This document shows positions 25,522-36,516 of a stretch of DNA of 64,000 bases, one piece after another. The stretch spans positions 1 to 64,000 of the forward strand of contig NZ_JAQMUB010000032.1 of NCBI RefSeq assembly GCF_028330965.1, written 5' to 3'. A program made the position numbers and the translations under genes. The DNA comes from Oscillatoria sp. CS-180. GTDB lineage: Bacteria > Cyanobacteriota > Cyanobacteriia > Phormidesmidales > Phormidesmidaceae. The first letter of the stretch is position 1. Every line of letters begins with the position of its first letter. The notes below the pieces were generated by a model. The model saw only the letters and a list, made by a program, of their open reading frames with translations. It was not told where the DNA came from and did no database searches.

Positions 25522-26577
25522 ATGCATAGGATATTAAAAAAGGCAAGATATACTTTCAAACGTTACTTTGGGGATCTCCCCGTGAAAATACCGAAATTTC
25601 TGTCTCTTTTCAAGCGTTTCAAACCTTATGTTCGGTGGTTTATTCTGGCCTTGACGTTTGGATTCATACTCCACACTTTGCGGGTCAATTGGCAGCAAAT
25701 CTTGACGGTGCGCTTTAGCCCCCATGTATTCCCCAAGTTAATAACAGCTTTGGGCGTCACACTACTGGCTCATGTGTGGTCGGGTTGGGTTTGGTATTGG
25801 ATTGTTCGGTTACTCAATGCCCCTGTCTCTACAACATGGGCCGTTATTACGTATCTAAAGACCAACTTAGGAAAATATTTACCAGGAAATGTTTGGCATT
25901 TTGTCGGACGTGTACAGTTTCTTAGATCGTCTGGTGCGCCCATTGGGGTTTCCATTGTTGGCGTCATCTTAGAGCCCGTTTTAATGGCTGTCGCAGCTTT
26001 GGCGCTGGTTGTTGCCATTCTGCCGTCCACCTTTCTGCAAAGTCTGATTCTGATAGGCATCTTGGTTCTCGTACATCCACGAGTGCTTAATCCAATTCTG
26101 AGTCGATTAGCCAAGACGAAGATGAAGCAGACTGATTTTGAAGGACAGCCTATTATTCCAAAGCTGAGTAACTATCCTGTCAAACCTCTGATCGGTGAGG
26201 TTATTTTCGTTGTCTTGCGTGGCTCTGGCTTCTTGCTCTGTTTTCTATCGCTGGATGTAATTACTATTCGAGATAGCTGGGTTATCCTCGGTGCTTTCAG
26301 TTTTGCTTGGCTGTTGGGTCTAGTCGTTCCCGGTGCACCTGGTGGCTTGGGTGTCTTCGAAGCAACGGCCCTAGCTGTGTTGACACCGCAGTTTCCTGTC
26401 GAAATTGTTTTAGGAGCAGTTGCGCTCTATCGATTAAACAGCACACTGGCAGAAGTCTTAGGAGCCGGTTTGGCGTTTATCGACGAACGTTGGAATCTGA
26501 TTCTTGCTCGACGATCGCCTGAACCAACCCCCTCAAGGGGCATGATTTCTTCGCAAGTTACGTCAACGGACGCATAG
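25522..26577 (+). CDS. Lysylphosphatidylglycerol synthase TM region / UPF0104-like membrane protein
   Basis: This 351-residue integral membrane protein has about eight hydrophobic helices (for example WFILALTFGFILHTL, VFPKLITALGVTLLAHVW, LILIGILVLVH, WLLGLVVPGAPGGLGVFE). The sequences NLGKYLPGNVWHFVGR and VPGAPGGLGVFEATAL are hallmarks of the MprF/UPF0104 flippase-domain family. It lacks the aminoacyl-transferase domain, so a lipid-translocating role is only an inference. I chose the ATG at 25522, which has GGAG about 10 nt upstream; a GTG at 25450 would add a non-conserved leader overlapping the NlpC gene. It is downstream of the NlpC gene on the same strand and probably cotranscribed. Confidence 0.8.
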   Translation: MHRILKKARYTFKRYFGDLPVKIPKFLSLFKRFKPYVRWFILALTFGFILHTLRVNWQQILTVRFSPHVFPKLITALGVTLLAHVWSGWVWYWIVRLLNAPVSTTWAVITYLKTNLGKYLPGNVWHFVGRVQFLRSSGAPIGVSIVGVILEPVLMAVAALALVVAILPSTFLQSLILIGILVLVHPRVLNPILSRLAKTKMKQTDFEGQPIIPKLSNYPVKPLIGEVIFVVLRGSGFLLCFLSLDVITIRDSWVILGAFSFAWLLGLVVPGAPGGLGVFEATALAVLTPQFPVEIVLGAVALYRLNSTLAEVLGAGLAFIDERWNLILARRSPEPTPSRGMISSQVTSTDA

Positions 26578-26684
26578 TTTCCAAGGCTGTGTTTGAGGCT
26601 TTCTGACTGACGTGAATGCACGTCGTATTGGAAAATCCTAGTGCCGATTTGAACGACAGCTTTGATATCTTTAGGATGGTGAAT

Positions 26685-28658
<1,974 letters not shown>

Positions 28659-28775
28659 CTAACCATCTTCAAAGTCAAAATACCCTAAAATTCTATCACA
28701 AACGCACTCATGCAGGTCGGAGAGCAGTTTCTGAGGATGCTAGCGCAAGGGATGTTATAACCTACTTCCATAAAT

Positions 28776-29753
28776 ATGAATTCAATCGCTCAAAATACAT
28801 TTGATCTACACCAGATGTGGGGTGGCGTGCATCAGCCTTGTCTTGTCGTCTTAGGGGGAGCGACGGCGACTGGTAAGACTGGACTTTCCCTAGCTTTAGC
28901 AAGACGTCTCAGAGTTGCCATTTTGAGTGCGGATTCTCGTTTGGTTTACCGAGAGCTTGATATTGGTACAGCGAAACCCACTGTGAAGGAGCGATCGCAG
29001 GCCCCCCATTACTGCATTGATATCCGCAATCCAACCGAGACCATGACCGTGGCGGACTATCAGCAAGAAGCTAACACCCTAATTCAGACGCTTCACGATA
29101 ACCGAGAAAGACTACCTTTGTTAGTCGGTGGTACAGGACTTTACATTTCATCTATCGTTGACGGACTCAGGATTCCACCCGTGGCTCCCCAGGCAGCATT
29201 GCGATCGCAGCTACTTCAGCTAGGACAGACTCAGTGCCATGCCATGCTGCAACACATTGATCCAACTGCGGCGCAGCGTATTCATCCCAACGATTCAGTC
29301 CGGACCGTTCGCGCCCTGGAAGTTGCTTATGTCACAGGTCAACCTCTTTCGGTGCAACAAGGACGACAGCCGCCCAACTATCCCGTTTTGTATTTAGGAC
29401 TAGATTGTGAGACTGATTTCCTTAAAAAGCGGATCGAGCAACGCACTGCACAGATGATGGAGCAGGGTTTGGTCTCAGAAGTTGAAACGCTCTGTCGGCA
29501 ATATGGTCCTGACCTGCCTCTGCTCAAAACGCTGGGCTATGCTGAGATGTTGGGCTACCTTGCAGGCGATTATTCAATTGCAGAAGCAACAGCACTCATT
29601 GTCAAAAGTACTTGTCAGTTTGCTAAACGCCAGCGCACTTGGTTTCGCAAGCAACCCATTCGCTGGTTCGATGCGGCGGCGATCGATGTTGTTGAACAGG
29701 TCTGGGATGCCGTGCAAACGTTCTTGACAGCCCTTCCGACAGTCAAGATTTAA
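28776..29753 (+). CDS. miaA: tRNA dimethylallyltransferase
   Basis: MiaA transfers a dimethylallyl group to A37 of tRNAs reading UNN codons, the first step toward ms2i6A. The 325-residue protein has the P-loop GGATATGKTGLSLALA (about 27-42), SADSRLVYRELDIGTAKPT, HYCIDIRNPTE, GGTGLYISSIVDGL and the C-terminal RQRTWFRKQPIRWFD, all conserved in the family. About 25 residues precede the usual N-terminus, so the true start may be the Met at codon 14 or a later codon. Confidence 0.95.
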   Translation: MNSIAQNTFDLHQMWGGVHQPCLVVLGGATATGKTGLSLALARRLRVAILSADSRLVYRELDIGTAKPTVKERSQAPHYCIDIRNPTETMTVADYQQEANTLIQTLHDNRERLPLLVGGTGLYISSIVDGLRIPPVAPQAALRSQLLQLGQTQCHAMLQHIDPTAAQRIHPNDSVRTVRALEVAYVTGQPLSVQQGRQPPNYPVLYLGLDCETDFLKKRIEQRTAQMMEQGLVSEVETLCRQYGPDLPLLKTLGYAEMLGYLAGDYSIAEATALIVKSTCQFAKRQRTWFRKQPIRWFDAAAIDVVEQVWDAVQTFLTALPTVKI

Positions 29754-29813
29754 CTGGTCGTAAATCTTGATGCCTAAGAAGCTAGGGTGTTACATGCGGT
29801 AGCGCAGGATGTT

Positions 29814-30887
29814 TTACGGTATGCGAAAAATATCTGCCAAGATAGCGTTCTCTTCAGGACGACGACGTTCGTCAGGGGAATCGTAAACAATCATGAGGGC
29901 CTCGTCGTACCCTAAGCAAGGGAATAAAGTAAGTCCCTCTGCGTGATCTGAACCAATCGTAAATGGCAGGTCAAACAACAATTCGAGTGCGCCTGATTCT
30001 TGGTCCCAAATCATATCCTTGTCATGATCTAAGACATCCTTCAGGCGAAAAACTTGCATGGCGCCTTCCAACTCCATGGTCGGACCCGCCAAGATAATTA
30101 AATCATCGCCATGCAAGCAGACTTCTCGTACGCCTAAACCGTTCAAATCTACAAAGTGCTTTCGATAGCAGGACCCGTCATCTAAGGGTTTAAGGCGCAG
30201 GCGTCCCGGTTCGTGGTTTTCGAGTTCAATGTCAATAATGATGGCCCATCCCCGTAAAACGGGTCCCCTTAGACCGAGGAAAACGTGATGCCCGTCCACC
30301 GCCAATCCTTCAACATCAAAGCCATTGTCTTTTGAAGGTAAGTTAATCTTCAAAAATGGACCAAGGTGTTCATCCTCTAGCAGTGCTTCGATGAGCAGAT
30401 TGTGATTGTCTATCTGCTCAAGCATGGCAGCTGTTAGCGTATCGGTTGCGTCATCAGACCGAGCATAGGTCGGAACAATGTCACCATTCAAAACGGGCAA
30501 ACGAGCTAGCAGATACCGATTGCGATCGCGCTCAATTTCGGATAAGCGACGAATGTCTTTTTGAGGCTTCTTTCCTTTCGTCTTATTGCGCTTGAGGCTA
30601 TGGGAGCCAACGACCCACAGATAGCCATCCGCATAATCTAGCCCTTCAATGTCAATTTCAGAATCAGTCTCAGGTAAATCAATAAAGTCTTTGAGGTGAA
30701 AGGTTTTGTGTCCGCCGTAGGTACCGTTCCCCATCGGTGTCAGTCGCTCCAACGTCAAATATTCGTCAGAACCCACCCAAAGATGACCATCAGGGGTACG
30801 AGCGATCGCCGATAACTCTTCTAGCAAGTCATCTGATGAGCTCTGAAACTGAAGCAAAACTCGGCTGAGTAGGTATCCGGCTGCCAT
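29814..30887 (-). CDS. DUF3616 family protein
   Basis: This is a 357-residue soluble protein of the DUF3616 family, probably a beta-propeller-like fold judging from repeated GHLWVGSDE, DGYLWVVGSHS and DGHHVFLGLRGPVLRGWA units. Function is unknown. The Asp/Glu-rich SEIDIEGLDYADG and FDVEGLAVDG segments look like metal-binding loops. I chose the ATG at 30887 (MAAGYLLSRVLLQF), with GAGG four nt upstream; an ATG at 30896 is also possible. It is downstream of ccmO on the same strand (102 bp gap), so it could be the tail of the ccm operon or a separate unit. Confidence 0.8.
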   Translation of the reverse strand: MAAGYLLSRVLLQFQSSSDDLLEELSAIARTPDGHLWVGSDEYLTLERLTPMGNGTYGGHKTFHLKDFIDLPETDSEIDIEGLDYADGYLWVVGSHSLKRNKTKGKKPQKDIRRLSEIERDRNRYLLARLPVLNGDIVPTYARSDDATDTLTAAMLEQIDNHNLLIEALLEDEHLGPFLKINLPSKDNGFDVEGLAVDGHHVFLGLRGPVLRGWAIIIDIELENHEPGRLRLKPLDDGSCYRKHFVDLNGLGVREVCLHGDDLIILAGPTMELEGAMQVFRLKDVLDHDKDMIWDQESGALELLFDLPFTIGSDHAEGLTLFPCLGYDEALMIVYDSPDERRRPEENAILADIFRIP

Positions 30888-30989
30888 GGACCTCATGCAA
30901 TTCAATAGTTGTTTGCACTATACCGAGTTAGACTCAGCGGCGCTTGCCCCCAGCGATAGACACAGCCTGATGAAGGGTGACCGCTATCT

Positions 30990-31880
30990 CTAGTCCAATT
31001 CACCCTCTTTGAGCGGTGGCGGTTGAGGCACAACCTTTTGTACAGGACGTTGAGGCTCTGGATTAGACAATGGCAGATCTTGAACGACCTCAGCTTCCTC
31101 AGGTGCAGGTAACACCAGTTCCTGAGCCTTTTCAGCTTCAACCACATCGGGTAAAGCCACCAGTTCTTTTTCTTTCTCTTCCAGCTTGAGGGGAAGGCGA
31201 ACAGGTTTTTCGGTCTCCAGTTCTTCTGCCATTGGCAGAGAGTGTTCGAGATCGTCCAACGGACGGGGAATGACCATCACGGCATGAAGTTCGCCAATGC
31301 GTTCTGCTTCGTGCATGCCCGCTTCGACTGCGATCGCGACGTTAGACAGCGATCCGCGAATGATCACCGTACACAATCCATCCCCAATCGACTGATGAGC
31401 CACCACTTTGACCTCGGCAGCTTTGGTCATGGCATCAGCACTTCCCACCATTGCTGGAAAACCTCGGGTTTCTAGCAATCCGAGAGCTTGATTGCCCATA
31501 TGCCCTCGACCTACACGCTCTAATAGGTCTAAATGAGCACAAATGGGAAGAACAGCTTCCAAGTTAGGCAACGGACGCGGAATGATTGAAGAAGCGAGAT
31601 GTTGTCCAAATTGCTGAGCCGTCTGAGTGCCGGCTTCAACCGCCATGCGTACATCGGCAACATTGCCACGAACAACAGCAGTACACTGGCCAGCACCTGT
31701 CTTTTCATAACCAATCAGCACGACATCAGCTGATTTCAGCATGGCATCAGCCGTCCCTACCACTGCTGGAAAGCTTTGGGTAGACACCAGCCCGAGAGCA
31801 GCCCCCCGTAATTTTGCAGCCCATCTTTGTGAGCGAGAAGAGGGTTTAGACAGAGATAGGTTTGAATGGGGTGCCACCAT
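30990..31880 (-). CDS. ccmO: Carboxysome shell protein CcmO (tandem BMC domains)
   Basis: The protein has 296 residues with two BMC (Pf00936-type) domains, about 26-115 (LGLVSTQSFPAVVGTADAML...) and 128-215 (LGLLETRGFPAMVGSADAMT...). It should form pseudohexameric trimers in the beta-carboxysome shell. In Synechococcus elongatus CcmO is needed for shell formation. After the second BMC domain comes an acidic/Pro tail of about 80 residues (ELETEKPVRLPLKLEEKEKE ... PQPPPLKEGELD) that is probably disordered and could contact the interior or other shell proteins. It is the last ccm gene, 89 bp after ccmN. Confidence 0.95.
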   Translation of the reverse strand: MVAPHSNLSLSKPSSRSQRWAAKLRGAALGLVSTQSFPAVVGTADAMLKSADVVLIGYEKTGAGQCTAVVRGNVADVRMAVEAGTQTAQQFGQHLASSIIPRPLPNLEAVLPICAHLDLLERVGRGHMGNQALGLLETRGFPAMVGSADAMTKAAEVKVVAHQSIGDGLCTVIIRGSLSNVAIAVEAGMHEAERIGELHAVMVIPRPLDDLEHSLPMAEELETEKPVRLPLKLEEKEKELVALPDVVEAEKAQELVLPAPEEAEVVQDLPLSNPEPQRPVQKVVPQPPPLKEGELD

Positions 31881-31969
31881 TGCGCGGCCTCACAGAATAT
31901 CGACGATCGCTTTTTACATTGTAAGAAGTGATTAAGAAAGAGGTCGTTAGAGACCCGCAATTTGTCACA

Positions 31970-32533
31970 TCATGAGGAATCACTCCCCGAATTCAGTGAA
32001 TCACGGTGAGGGAATAATGTTTTAACGAGCTGCATCACTTGGTCTCGCCCATACACGGGGTTGGTAGAGGCTAAAGGCCCCTGACCGTTGCCGTTGTTGT
32101 CATTGGGGGCGCTACCGTTATCTTCGTGGCTACTTTCTGCCAAGAACTCGCTGGCCTCCGGTGGTAATTCGTTGCCCTGACCGTTGCTATTGTTGGCCGT
32201 GGGATTACCGAGGAGCGATCGTGCTGGAATAACAGCATCCGCCGCAACCTCAGGATTGATCAGAGTGCTCTCAGCACCAATACAAGCCCTTTCACCCACC
32301 GTTCCGGTTCCCACCAGTAAGACCTCTTTGCCTAGACTCACTCCTGTGGCTAGGGTGAGGTCTCCACCATAGGCCTGAACAACGACGGCACAGCCAATAC
32401 ACACTCCAGACTGAACAATAAGTCGGCTCCCAGGGGCAGCCTCTAAAACAGCTCCAGATGCAATCACGACGTCAGGATCAACCTCAACGTTATCCCCAAT
32501 GTAGAAAGCAGTTGCCCTCAACTGTTCACGCAT
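31970..32533 (-). CDS. ccmN: Carboxysome assembly protein CcmN
   Basis: CcmN bridges the CcmM-Rubisco core and the shell. The 187-residue protein has a left-handed beta-helix (hexapeptide) domain (about 10-105; IGDNVEVDPDVVIASGAVL, GTGTVGERACIGAESTLIN), an Asn/Gly/Ser-rich linker (about 108-160), and a C-terminal amphipathic encapsulation peptide (about 160-177; GRDQVMQLVKTLFP). In S. elongatus that peptide binds CcmK2. The last residues (HRDSLNSGSDSS) are a polar tail. ccmM ends 19 nt upstream, so the two are cotranscribed. Confidence 0.95.
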   Translation of the reverse strand: MREQLRATAFYIGDNVEVDPDVVIASGAVLEAAPGSRLIVQSGVCIGCAVVVQAYGGDLTLATGVSLGKEVLLVGTGTVGERACIGAESTLINPEVAADAVIPARSLLGNPTANNSNGQGNELPPEASEFLAESSHEDNGSAPNDNNGNGQGPLASTNPVYGRDQVMQLVKTLFPHRDSLNSGSDSS

Positions 32534-32552
32534 CTGTACCCTGCAGTTGGCA

Positions 32553-34601
32553 TTAAGGACGTTGAATCGTAGTCTCTAGCACCCGCCGCTTCGCTTGAGG
32601 ATCAATCCCCACTAAGCGGACATATTCGCCAGAATGAGAGGCTAGGCCAGACTCCAAGGCAGAAATCACAGAGGATGGATTATGTCCCTCTAAGATGCCC
32701 CCACTTTGCCAAGCTCCGCTCCGATAGCGCCTTGTGTCAGCATGTTCTAGGCTAATGCGATAACCATGATTAACTAACTGGCGCACCTGCTGCACCACGT
32801 CGTTAGAAAGAACTTGGCCATTTTGAGAGCCATTGTAGGATTGTGAACTGTTAGAACGGGTTCCATGGTAAGAAGGCGGCTCTTCCACAGGATTGGGAAC
32901 CCCAGGTGCAGCGGTAGACATCACTTGCCGGCTGTTCGTCACCACATCTCCGGGGCGATGAATGATTGTAGGAGCCATACGCTGCTTGGCAACTGAATCG
33001 ATGCCGAACATGCGCACGTATTCTCCTTGGTGCTCCTGTACACAGGCGTTGAGCGCAGAGAGTACATCCGACTCGCGGTTAGATTCAATCGGGGAACACG
33101 TCTGCCAAACGTTGCTGCGGAAACGGCGGGTATCCGCGTGTTCGGTGCCGATACGATATCCCTGGCTGAGTAGGCCTCTCACTTGCTGGGCTACATTCCC
33201 AGTTAACTGACCACCCGAGGCAGACGAACGTGCATAAGACGCGCCGCCATTGCCATTGGTGGAAGAAGAGGCAGTTGAGAAGGAAGACGCAACGGTTGCT
33301 TTGCCATTGGGGCGCTGAATGATCGTGGGTGAAATCCTGCGCTTGGCGACAGGATCAATCCCAAACATACGGACATACTCTCCCTGATGCTCATTGAGAC
33401 AGGCTTGGAGAGCTGCCATAGCCTCGCGCTCACTGCTGGACTGCACAGGTGAGCAGCTTTGCCAAACGTTGCTGCGGAAACGGCGGGCATCCGCATGTTC
33501 CAAGCCAATGCGATATCCTTGTCTGAGCCAACTGTGCACCTGTTGGGACAAGCCACCCTCTTGATTGCTGCTGCTGGAATAGCTACCGCCCGAGGATGGT
33601 CGGGGCGAAGTCCCTGCTGTCGGAACAGCTTGAGAATGCACCTCTACTGACTTACCATCTGCTCTCTGAACTGTAGTTGTTGCAACTCGACGTTTGGCAA
33701 CCGGATCAATCCCAAAAATGCGCACGTATTCTCCTGCGTGCTCAGCAAGGCAGGCTTCTAGCGCAGCTAATACCTCGCTCTCACGGTTGGACTGAACAGG
33801 AGGGCATGTCTGCCAAACGTTACTGCGATAGCGACGACTATCGGCGTGCTCAGCTCCAATGCGATAGCCTTGATTCAGGAACTGTCGTACCTGCTGCACG
33901 ATATCGGGCGTTAGTTTTTGGGATTGCATGGTCTTATTTCCGTTGTCTTGAGCATTTGAGGTAAGCGGTTGGCGATCGCGGTCAGAAATCACATCACGGA
34001 TGCAGGCTTCGTCAGCAGCACAGGCATATCCTTCCCGAAGTTTCTGATTGACACTGACAAGTTCTTGAACGAAGGCTAGATCGCTGGGTTCTGCAGGTGA
34101 CAGTCGGTCCGCTTGCTCCTGACGGGTAATGATGGCTCCAGAAGGAACCAGCCGACCAGGAGGAATCTCCACATCCTGGACCAGCGCATGCATCATGACA
34201 ACGCATCCAGCCCCTAAACGAGCATTAAAGATAGTTGATCGAAAACCGACAAAACAGCCATCACCAATGTAAACCGGGCCGTGAACAATGGTTTTATGAG
34301 TCAGACAAGCATTTTGACCAATCCAGACAGAATAAAGCTGGTCATCACTGCCCAATACCCGTCCGTCTTCCAGGCCGTGAATCACAACACCATCTTGAAT
34401 AGTCACTCCCTTGCCAATGGCAAAAGGAGATCCCTCATCTGCTCGAATAGATGCACCAGGGGCAACCAGAACATTCTCAGCAATCCGGACATCCCCAATA
34501 ATCTGTGAAAAGGGATGGATGAATGCTGACGCATCTATTACAGGTTCTGCCAAATCCCGAGACCAGGGCGTTGGCGGAGCTGCTGCACTCCGGGTCATCA
34601 T
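32553..34601 (-). CDS. ccmM: Carboxysome protein CcmM: gamma-carbonic anhydrase plus four SSUL modules
   Basis: CcmM cross-links Rubisco in the beta-carboxysome core. The 682-residue form starts at the ATG at 34601, with GGAGG 10 nt upstream. The gamma-carbonic anhydrase domain (about 10-200) keeps the zinc histidines H75, H102 and H107 and the C194/C200 pair, which I recall forms the activating disulfide in the Thermosynechococcus enzyme; the numbering agrees exactly. Four Rubisco-small-subunit-like modules follow at about 231-313, 350-430, 468-549 and 600-682, joined by Ser/Asn/Gly linkers. Modules 1-3 each have the two redox cysteines (266/284, 383/401, 502/520); module 4 has Gly at both sites (634, 652). 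Met225, just before module 1, may start the short isoform. Confidence 0.97.
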   Translation of the reverse strand: MMTRSAAAPPTPWSRDLAEPVIDASAFIHPFSQIIGDVRIAENVLVAPGASIRADEGSPFAIGKGVTIQDGVVIHGLEDGRVLGSDDQLYSVWIGQNACLTHKTIVHGPVYIGDGCFVGFRSTIFNARLGAGCVVMMHALVQDVEIPPGRLVPSGAIITRQEQADRLSPAEPSDLAFVQELVSVNQKLREGYACAADEACIRDVISDRDRQPLTSNAQDNGNKTMQSQKLTPDIVQQVRQFLNQGYRIGAEHADSRRYRSNVWQTCPPVQSNRESEVLAALEACLAEHAGEYVRIFGIDPVAKRRVATTTVQRADGKSVEVHSQAVPTAGTSPRPSSGGSYSSSSNQEGGLSQQVHSWLRQGYRIGLEHADARRFRSNVWQSCSPVQSSSEREAMAALQACLNEHQGEYVRMFGIDPVAKRRISPTIIQRPNGKATVASSFSTASSSTNGNGGASYARSSASGGQLTGNVAQQVRGLLSQGYRIGTEHADTRRFRSNVWQTCSPIESNRESDVLSALNACVQEHQGEYVRMFGIDSVAKQRMAPTIIHRPGDVVTNSRQVMSTAAPGVPNPVEEPPSYHGTRSNSSQSYNGSQNGQVLSNDVVQQVRQLVNHGYRISLEHADTRRYRSGAWQSGGILEGHNPSSVISALESGLASHSGEYVRLVGIDPQAKRRVLETTIQRP
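33927..33929 (-). other. Candidate internal start codon for short CcmM isoform
   Basis: This ATG opens [17 protein letters not shown] exactly at the junction of the carbonic anhydrase domain and the first SSUL module. It would give a protein of 458 residues made only of the four SSUL modules, analogous to CcmM35 of S. elongatus, which is made by internal initiation. The upstream CGGAAATAAGACC offers only a weak GGA ribosome-binding sequence. Confidence 0.5.
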
Positions 34602-34717
34602 AAACCCGATACCTCCATTCAATTATCAGCTGCCATCCAACTTAATTGGCCGATATTCGCCACGAAGCAATAGACATTTAGAACTGTGCCCCCTCAAACC
34701 GAGCGGTCACAATTCAC

Positions 34718-35020
34718 TTAATTAAAGTCATCCCGCTTGCTGTAGAGAGTGCCAGAACTCAGTGAGACCGTATCGACGATCGCGATAACAGCCGCATCCA
34801 CTGGGCGATCGTGGTAACCCTGATGCTCTCGAGCACCACTACCACGAGTGATCAAAACCCACTCACCAGGACCTGCCCCCACGACATCAGCAGCCACTTC
34901 ATAATCAGGCAAAGGCTCACCCGTATCACTAATGAGCTGCACCATCAAAAACTTAACACCGCTGAGGGTTGGTTCTTTACAGGTACTGACAACCGTGCCG
35001 CGAACTTTAGCCAAAAGCAT
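34718..35020 (-). CDS. ccmL: Carboxysome vertex protein CcmL
   Basis: CcmL is the pentameric BMC-P (EutN/CcmL) protein that closes the vertices of the icosahedral shell. The 100-residue form starts at the ATG at 35020 (MLLAKVRGTVVST), which is the family start; the reading three codons longer uses TTG. Family motifs GTVVSTCKEPTLSGVKFLMVQL, YEVAADVVGAGPGEWVLITRGSGAR and PVDAAVIAIVDTV are present. It lies 13 nt after ccmK1 and 116 nt before ccmM. Confidence 0.97.
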   Translation of the reverse strand: MLLAKVRGTVVSTCKEPTLSGVKFLMVQLISDTGEPLPDYEVAADVVGAGPGEWVLITRGSGAREHQGYHDRPVDAAVIAIVDTVSLSSGTLYSKRDDFN

Positions 35021-35033
35021 AGGAAGCAATTAC

Positions 35034-35372
35034 CTACCGACCGTAAGGGCGAATGCCGCTTACGCTCTCACGAAACTGCTCAACCGCTTCGGTGTAGCGA
35101 ATCGGCAGCACAAATTCTAAATTCTCATGAGGACGAGCAATGATGTGAGTAGACAAAACCTGTCCCCCATTCACCCGCTTCACGTTCTCAATCCCAGCTG
35201 CAACAGACGCCTGAACCTCGGAAACGTCGCCGCGAACAATAACAGTTACGCGACCACTACCAATCTTTTCATAACCGACTAGGGTTACCCGTGCAGCTTT
35301 TACCATCGCGTCTGCTGCTTCTACAACTGCTGGAAACCCCAAGGTTTCAATCATGCCAACTGCAATGGCCAT
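35034..35372 (-). CDS. ccmK1: Carboxysome shell protein CcmK1
   Basis: This is a 112-residue BMC-H protein forming hexagonal shell facets with pores for bicarbonate and RuBP. The pore loop [14 protein letters not shown] is canonical. Compared with the upstream CcmK2 it has the longer C-terminus ([15 protein letters not shown]) that distinguishes CcmK1 in Synechocystis-type operons. Otherwise the two differ at only a few positions (for example NVKRVNGGQ versus SAKRVNGGE). It is in one operon with ccmL (13-nt gap) and 181 nt after ccmK2. Confidence 0.95.
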   Translation of the reverse strand: MAIAVGMIETLGFPAVVEAADAMVKAARVTLVGYEKIGSGRVTVIVRGDVSEVQASVAAGIENVKRVNGGQVLSTHIIARPHENLEFVLPIRYTEAVEQFRESVSGIRPYGR

Positions 35373-35553
35373 ATCGCCAACTCCTTCTACCTAAAAATCG
35401 TGTGTATGTGTTTTAGAGAAAATCCTCAAAAGCCAGACTGTAGCTGACGACCCGCCATAGATACAGAAAGGCAGCGTCTGCCCTTCCTAATTATCTAGGG
35501 CGAGTGAGCGCGAGACGTCTATCTCACAACTCATTCAACCTACAATCAAACGG

Positions 35554-35862
35554 CTATGTCCTGAACTGCTCAACAGCCTCGGTGTAGCGAATCGGCAGGA
35601 CAAACTCCAAATTCTCGTGGGGGCGAGCAATGATGTGCGTTGACAAAACTTCTCCGCCATTTACGCGCTTTGCTGACTCAATTCCAGCTGCTACAGACGC
35701 CTGAACCTCAGAAACGTCGCCCCGTACAATCACGGTCACACGACCGCTACCAATCTTTTCATAACCAACCAGGGTTACTCGCGCTGCTTTAACCATCGCA
35801 TCAGCAGCCTCAACAACAGCGGGGAAACCCTTGGTTTCAATCATTCCAACCGCAATAGGCAT
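35554..35862 (-). CDS. ccmK2: Carboxysome shell protein CcmK2
   Basis: This is a 102-residue BMC-H protein, the main hexameric shell component and the docking site of the CcmN C-terminal peptide. The sequence [20 protein letters not shown] ... EQFRT, with the short C-terminus, is typical of CcmK2. It is the first gene of the ccm operon. AGGGAG lies about 8 nt before the ATG on the minus strand. The promoter should lie in the AT-rich region 35863-36150. Confidence 0.96.
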   Translation of the reverse strand: MPIAVGMIETKGFPAVVEAADAMVKAARVTLVGYEKIGSGRVTVIVRGDVSEVQASVAAGIESAKRVNGGEVLSTHIIARPHENLEFVLPIRYTEAVEQFRT

Positions 35863-36516
35863 TATCGTTATCTCCCTCTAAGATGCCGTGAACCCGCAAC
35901 AAGGCAAAAAATTTTTCTAGATTTCAACATCGAGAAAAAATCTTTAAGAATTGATGCATTGCCGCAAAAGGCACGGAAATGGCTCACTTAAACTCCATGT
36001 AAATAAAGAATATGAGTCCATTGCATCCTTGGCAATATAAGCCTCAATGATTGTCTTTAATATGAAATATTAATAAGATTAATGAAATAGGGCGACTGAT
36101 TTCGTCACAAATCAACAAAATATCAGAGGTCGGCACTTCAAAGAATGTCTTCTTTTGATTAAGTTGCGTTAAGGAGAATTTTCATGAAGGTGTCCCTGAA
36201 CACCGTTAAAGACAGGCATAACGCTACTGCTGGTTGATCTTGGAACATTTGAGAATTCAGGTATGATGACCATTACCGAAATATCGGTCAGTACTTCTGA
36301 CTCAGTAAAGTAACTTGCTGTAAAAGCAGTGCTGAGTTAATACCTTTAACCAGCTCATTCAGGTTGTTATTTACCGCTGAGCGTAATGTTCTGCACATGC
36401 AGAATGCGGCTCTTTAGGGTTGATTTCACCTATCGATTAAGGGTTAGAGGACTTTAGCCGCAAAGGTTAAGGTTCTGCTTCGCGGACTCAGGCACAGCAT
36501 CTAGGTTTGAGGGTAA
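35863..36516. other. Divergent regulatory region between ccm and ndhF4 operons
   Basis: This 654-bp spacer separates the start codons of ccmK2 (minus) and ndhF4 (plus) and must contain both promoters. The half near ccmK2 (about 35900-36120) is AT-rich. The half near ndhF4 contains a mini-ORF with a strong ribosome-binding site (36184-36237) and several short inverted sequences (for example GCTGTAAAAGCAG at about 36314). I cannot place a promoter or a regulator site with confidence. Confidence 0.6.
36184..36237 (+). CDS. Candidate 17-residue leader peptide upstream of ndhF4
   Basis: AAGGAG ends 7 nt before an ATG that opens a 17-codon frame, MKVSLNTVKDRHNATAG, then TGA. The ribosome-binding site is the best in the whole intergenic region. 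It lies about 280 nt upstream of ndhF4 and has no second ORF directly after it. It could be a translated leader (uORF), a tiny protein or the remnant of a lost gene. Confidence 0.35.
   Translation: MKVSLNTVKDRHNATAG

Noticed and set aside
30990..31880. Considered whether the tandem BMC protein could be a metabolosome shell protein outside the carboxysome.
   Set aside because: Its position directly after ccmN and its sequence fit CcmO; no other microcompartment enzymes are present.
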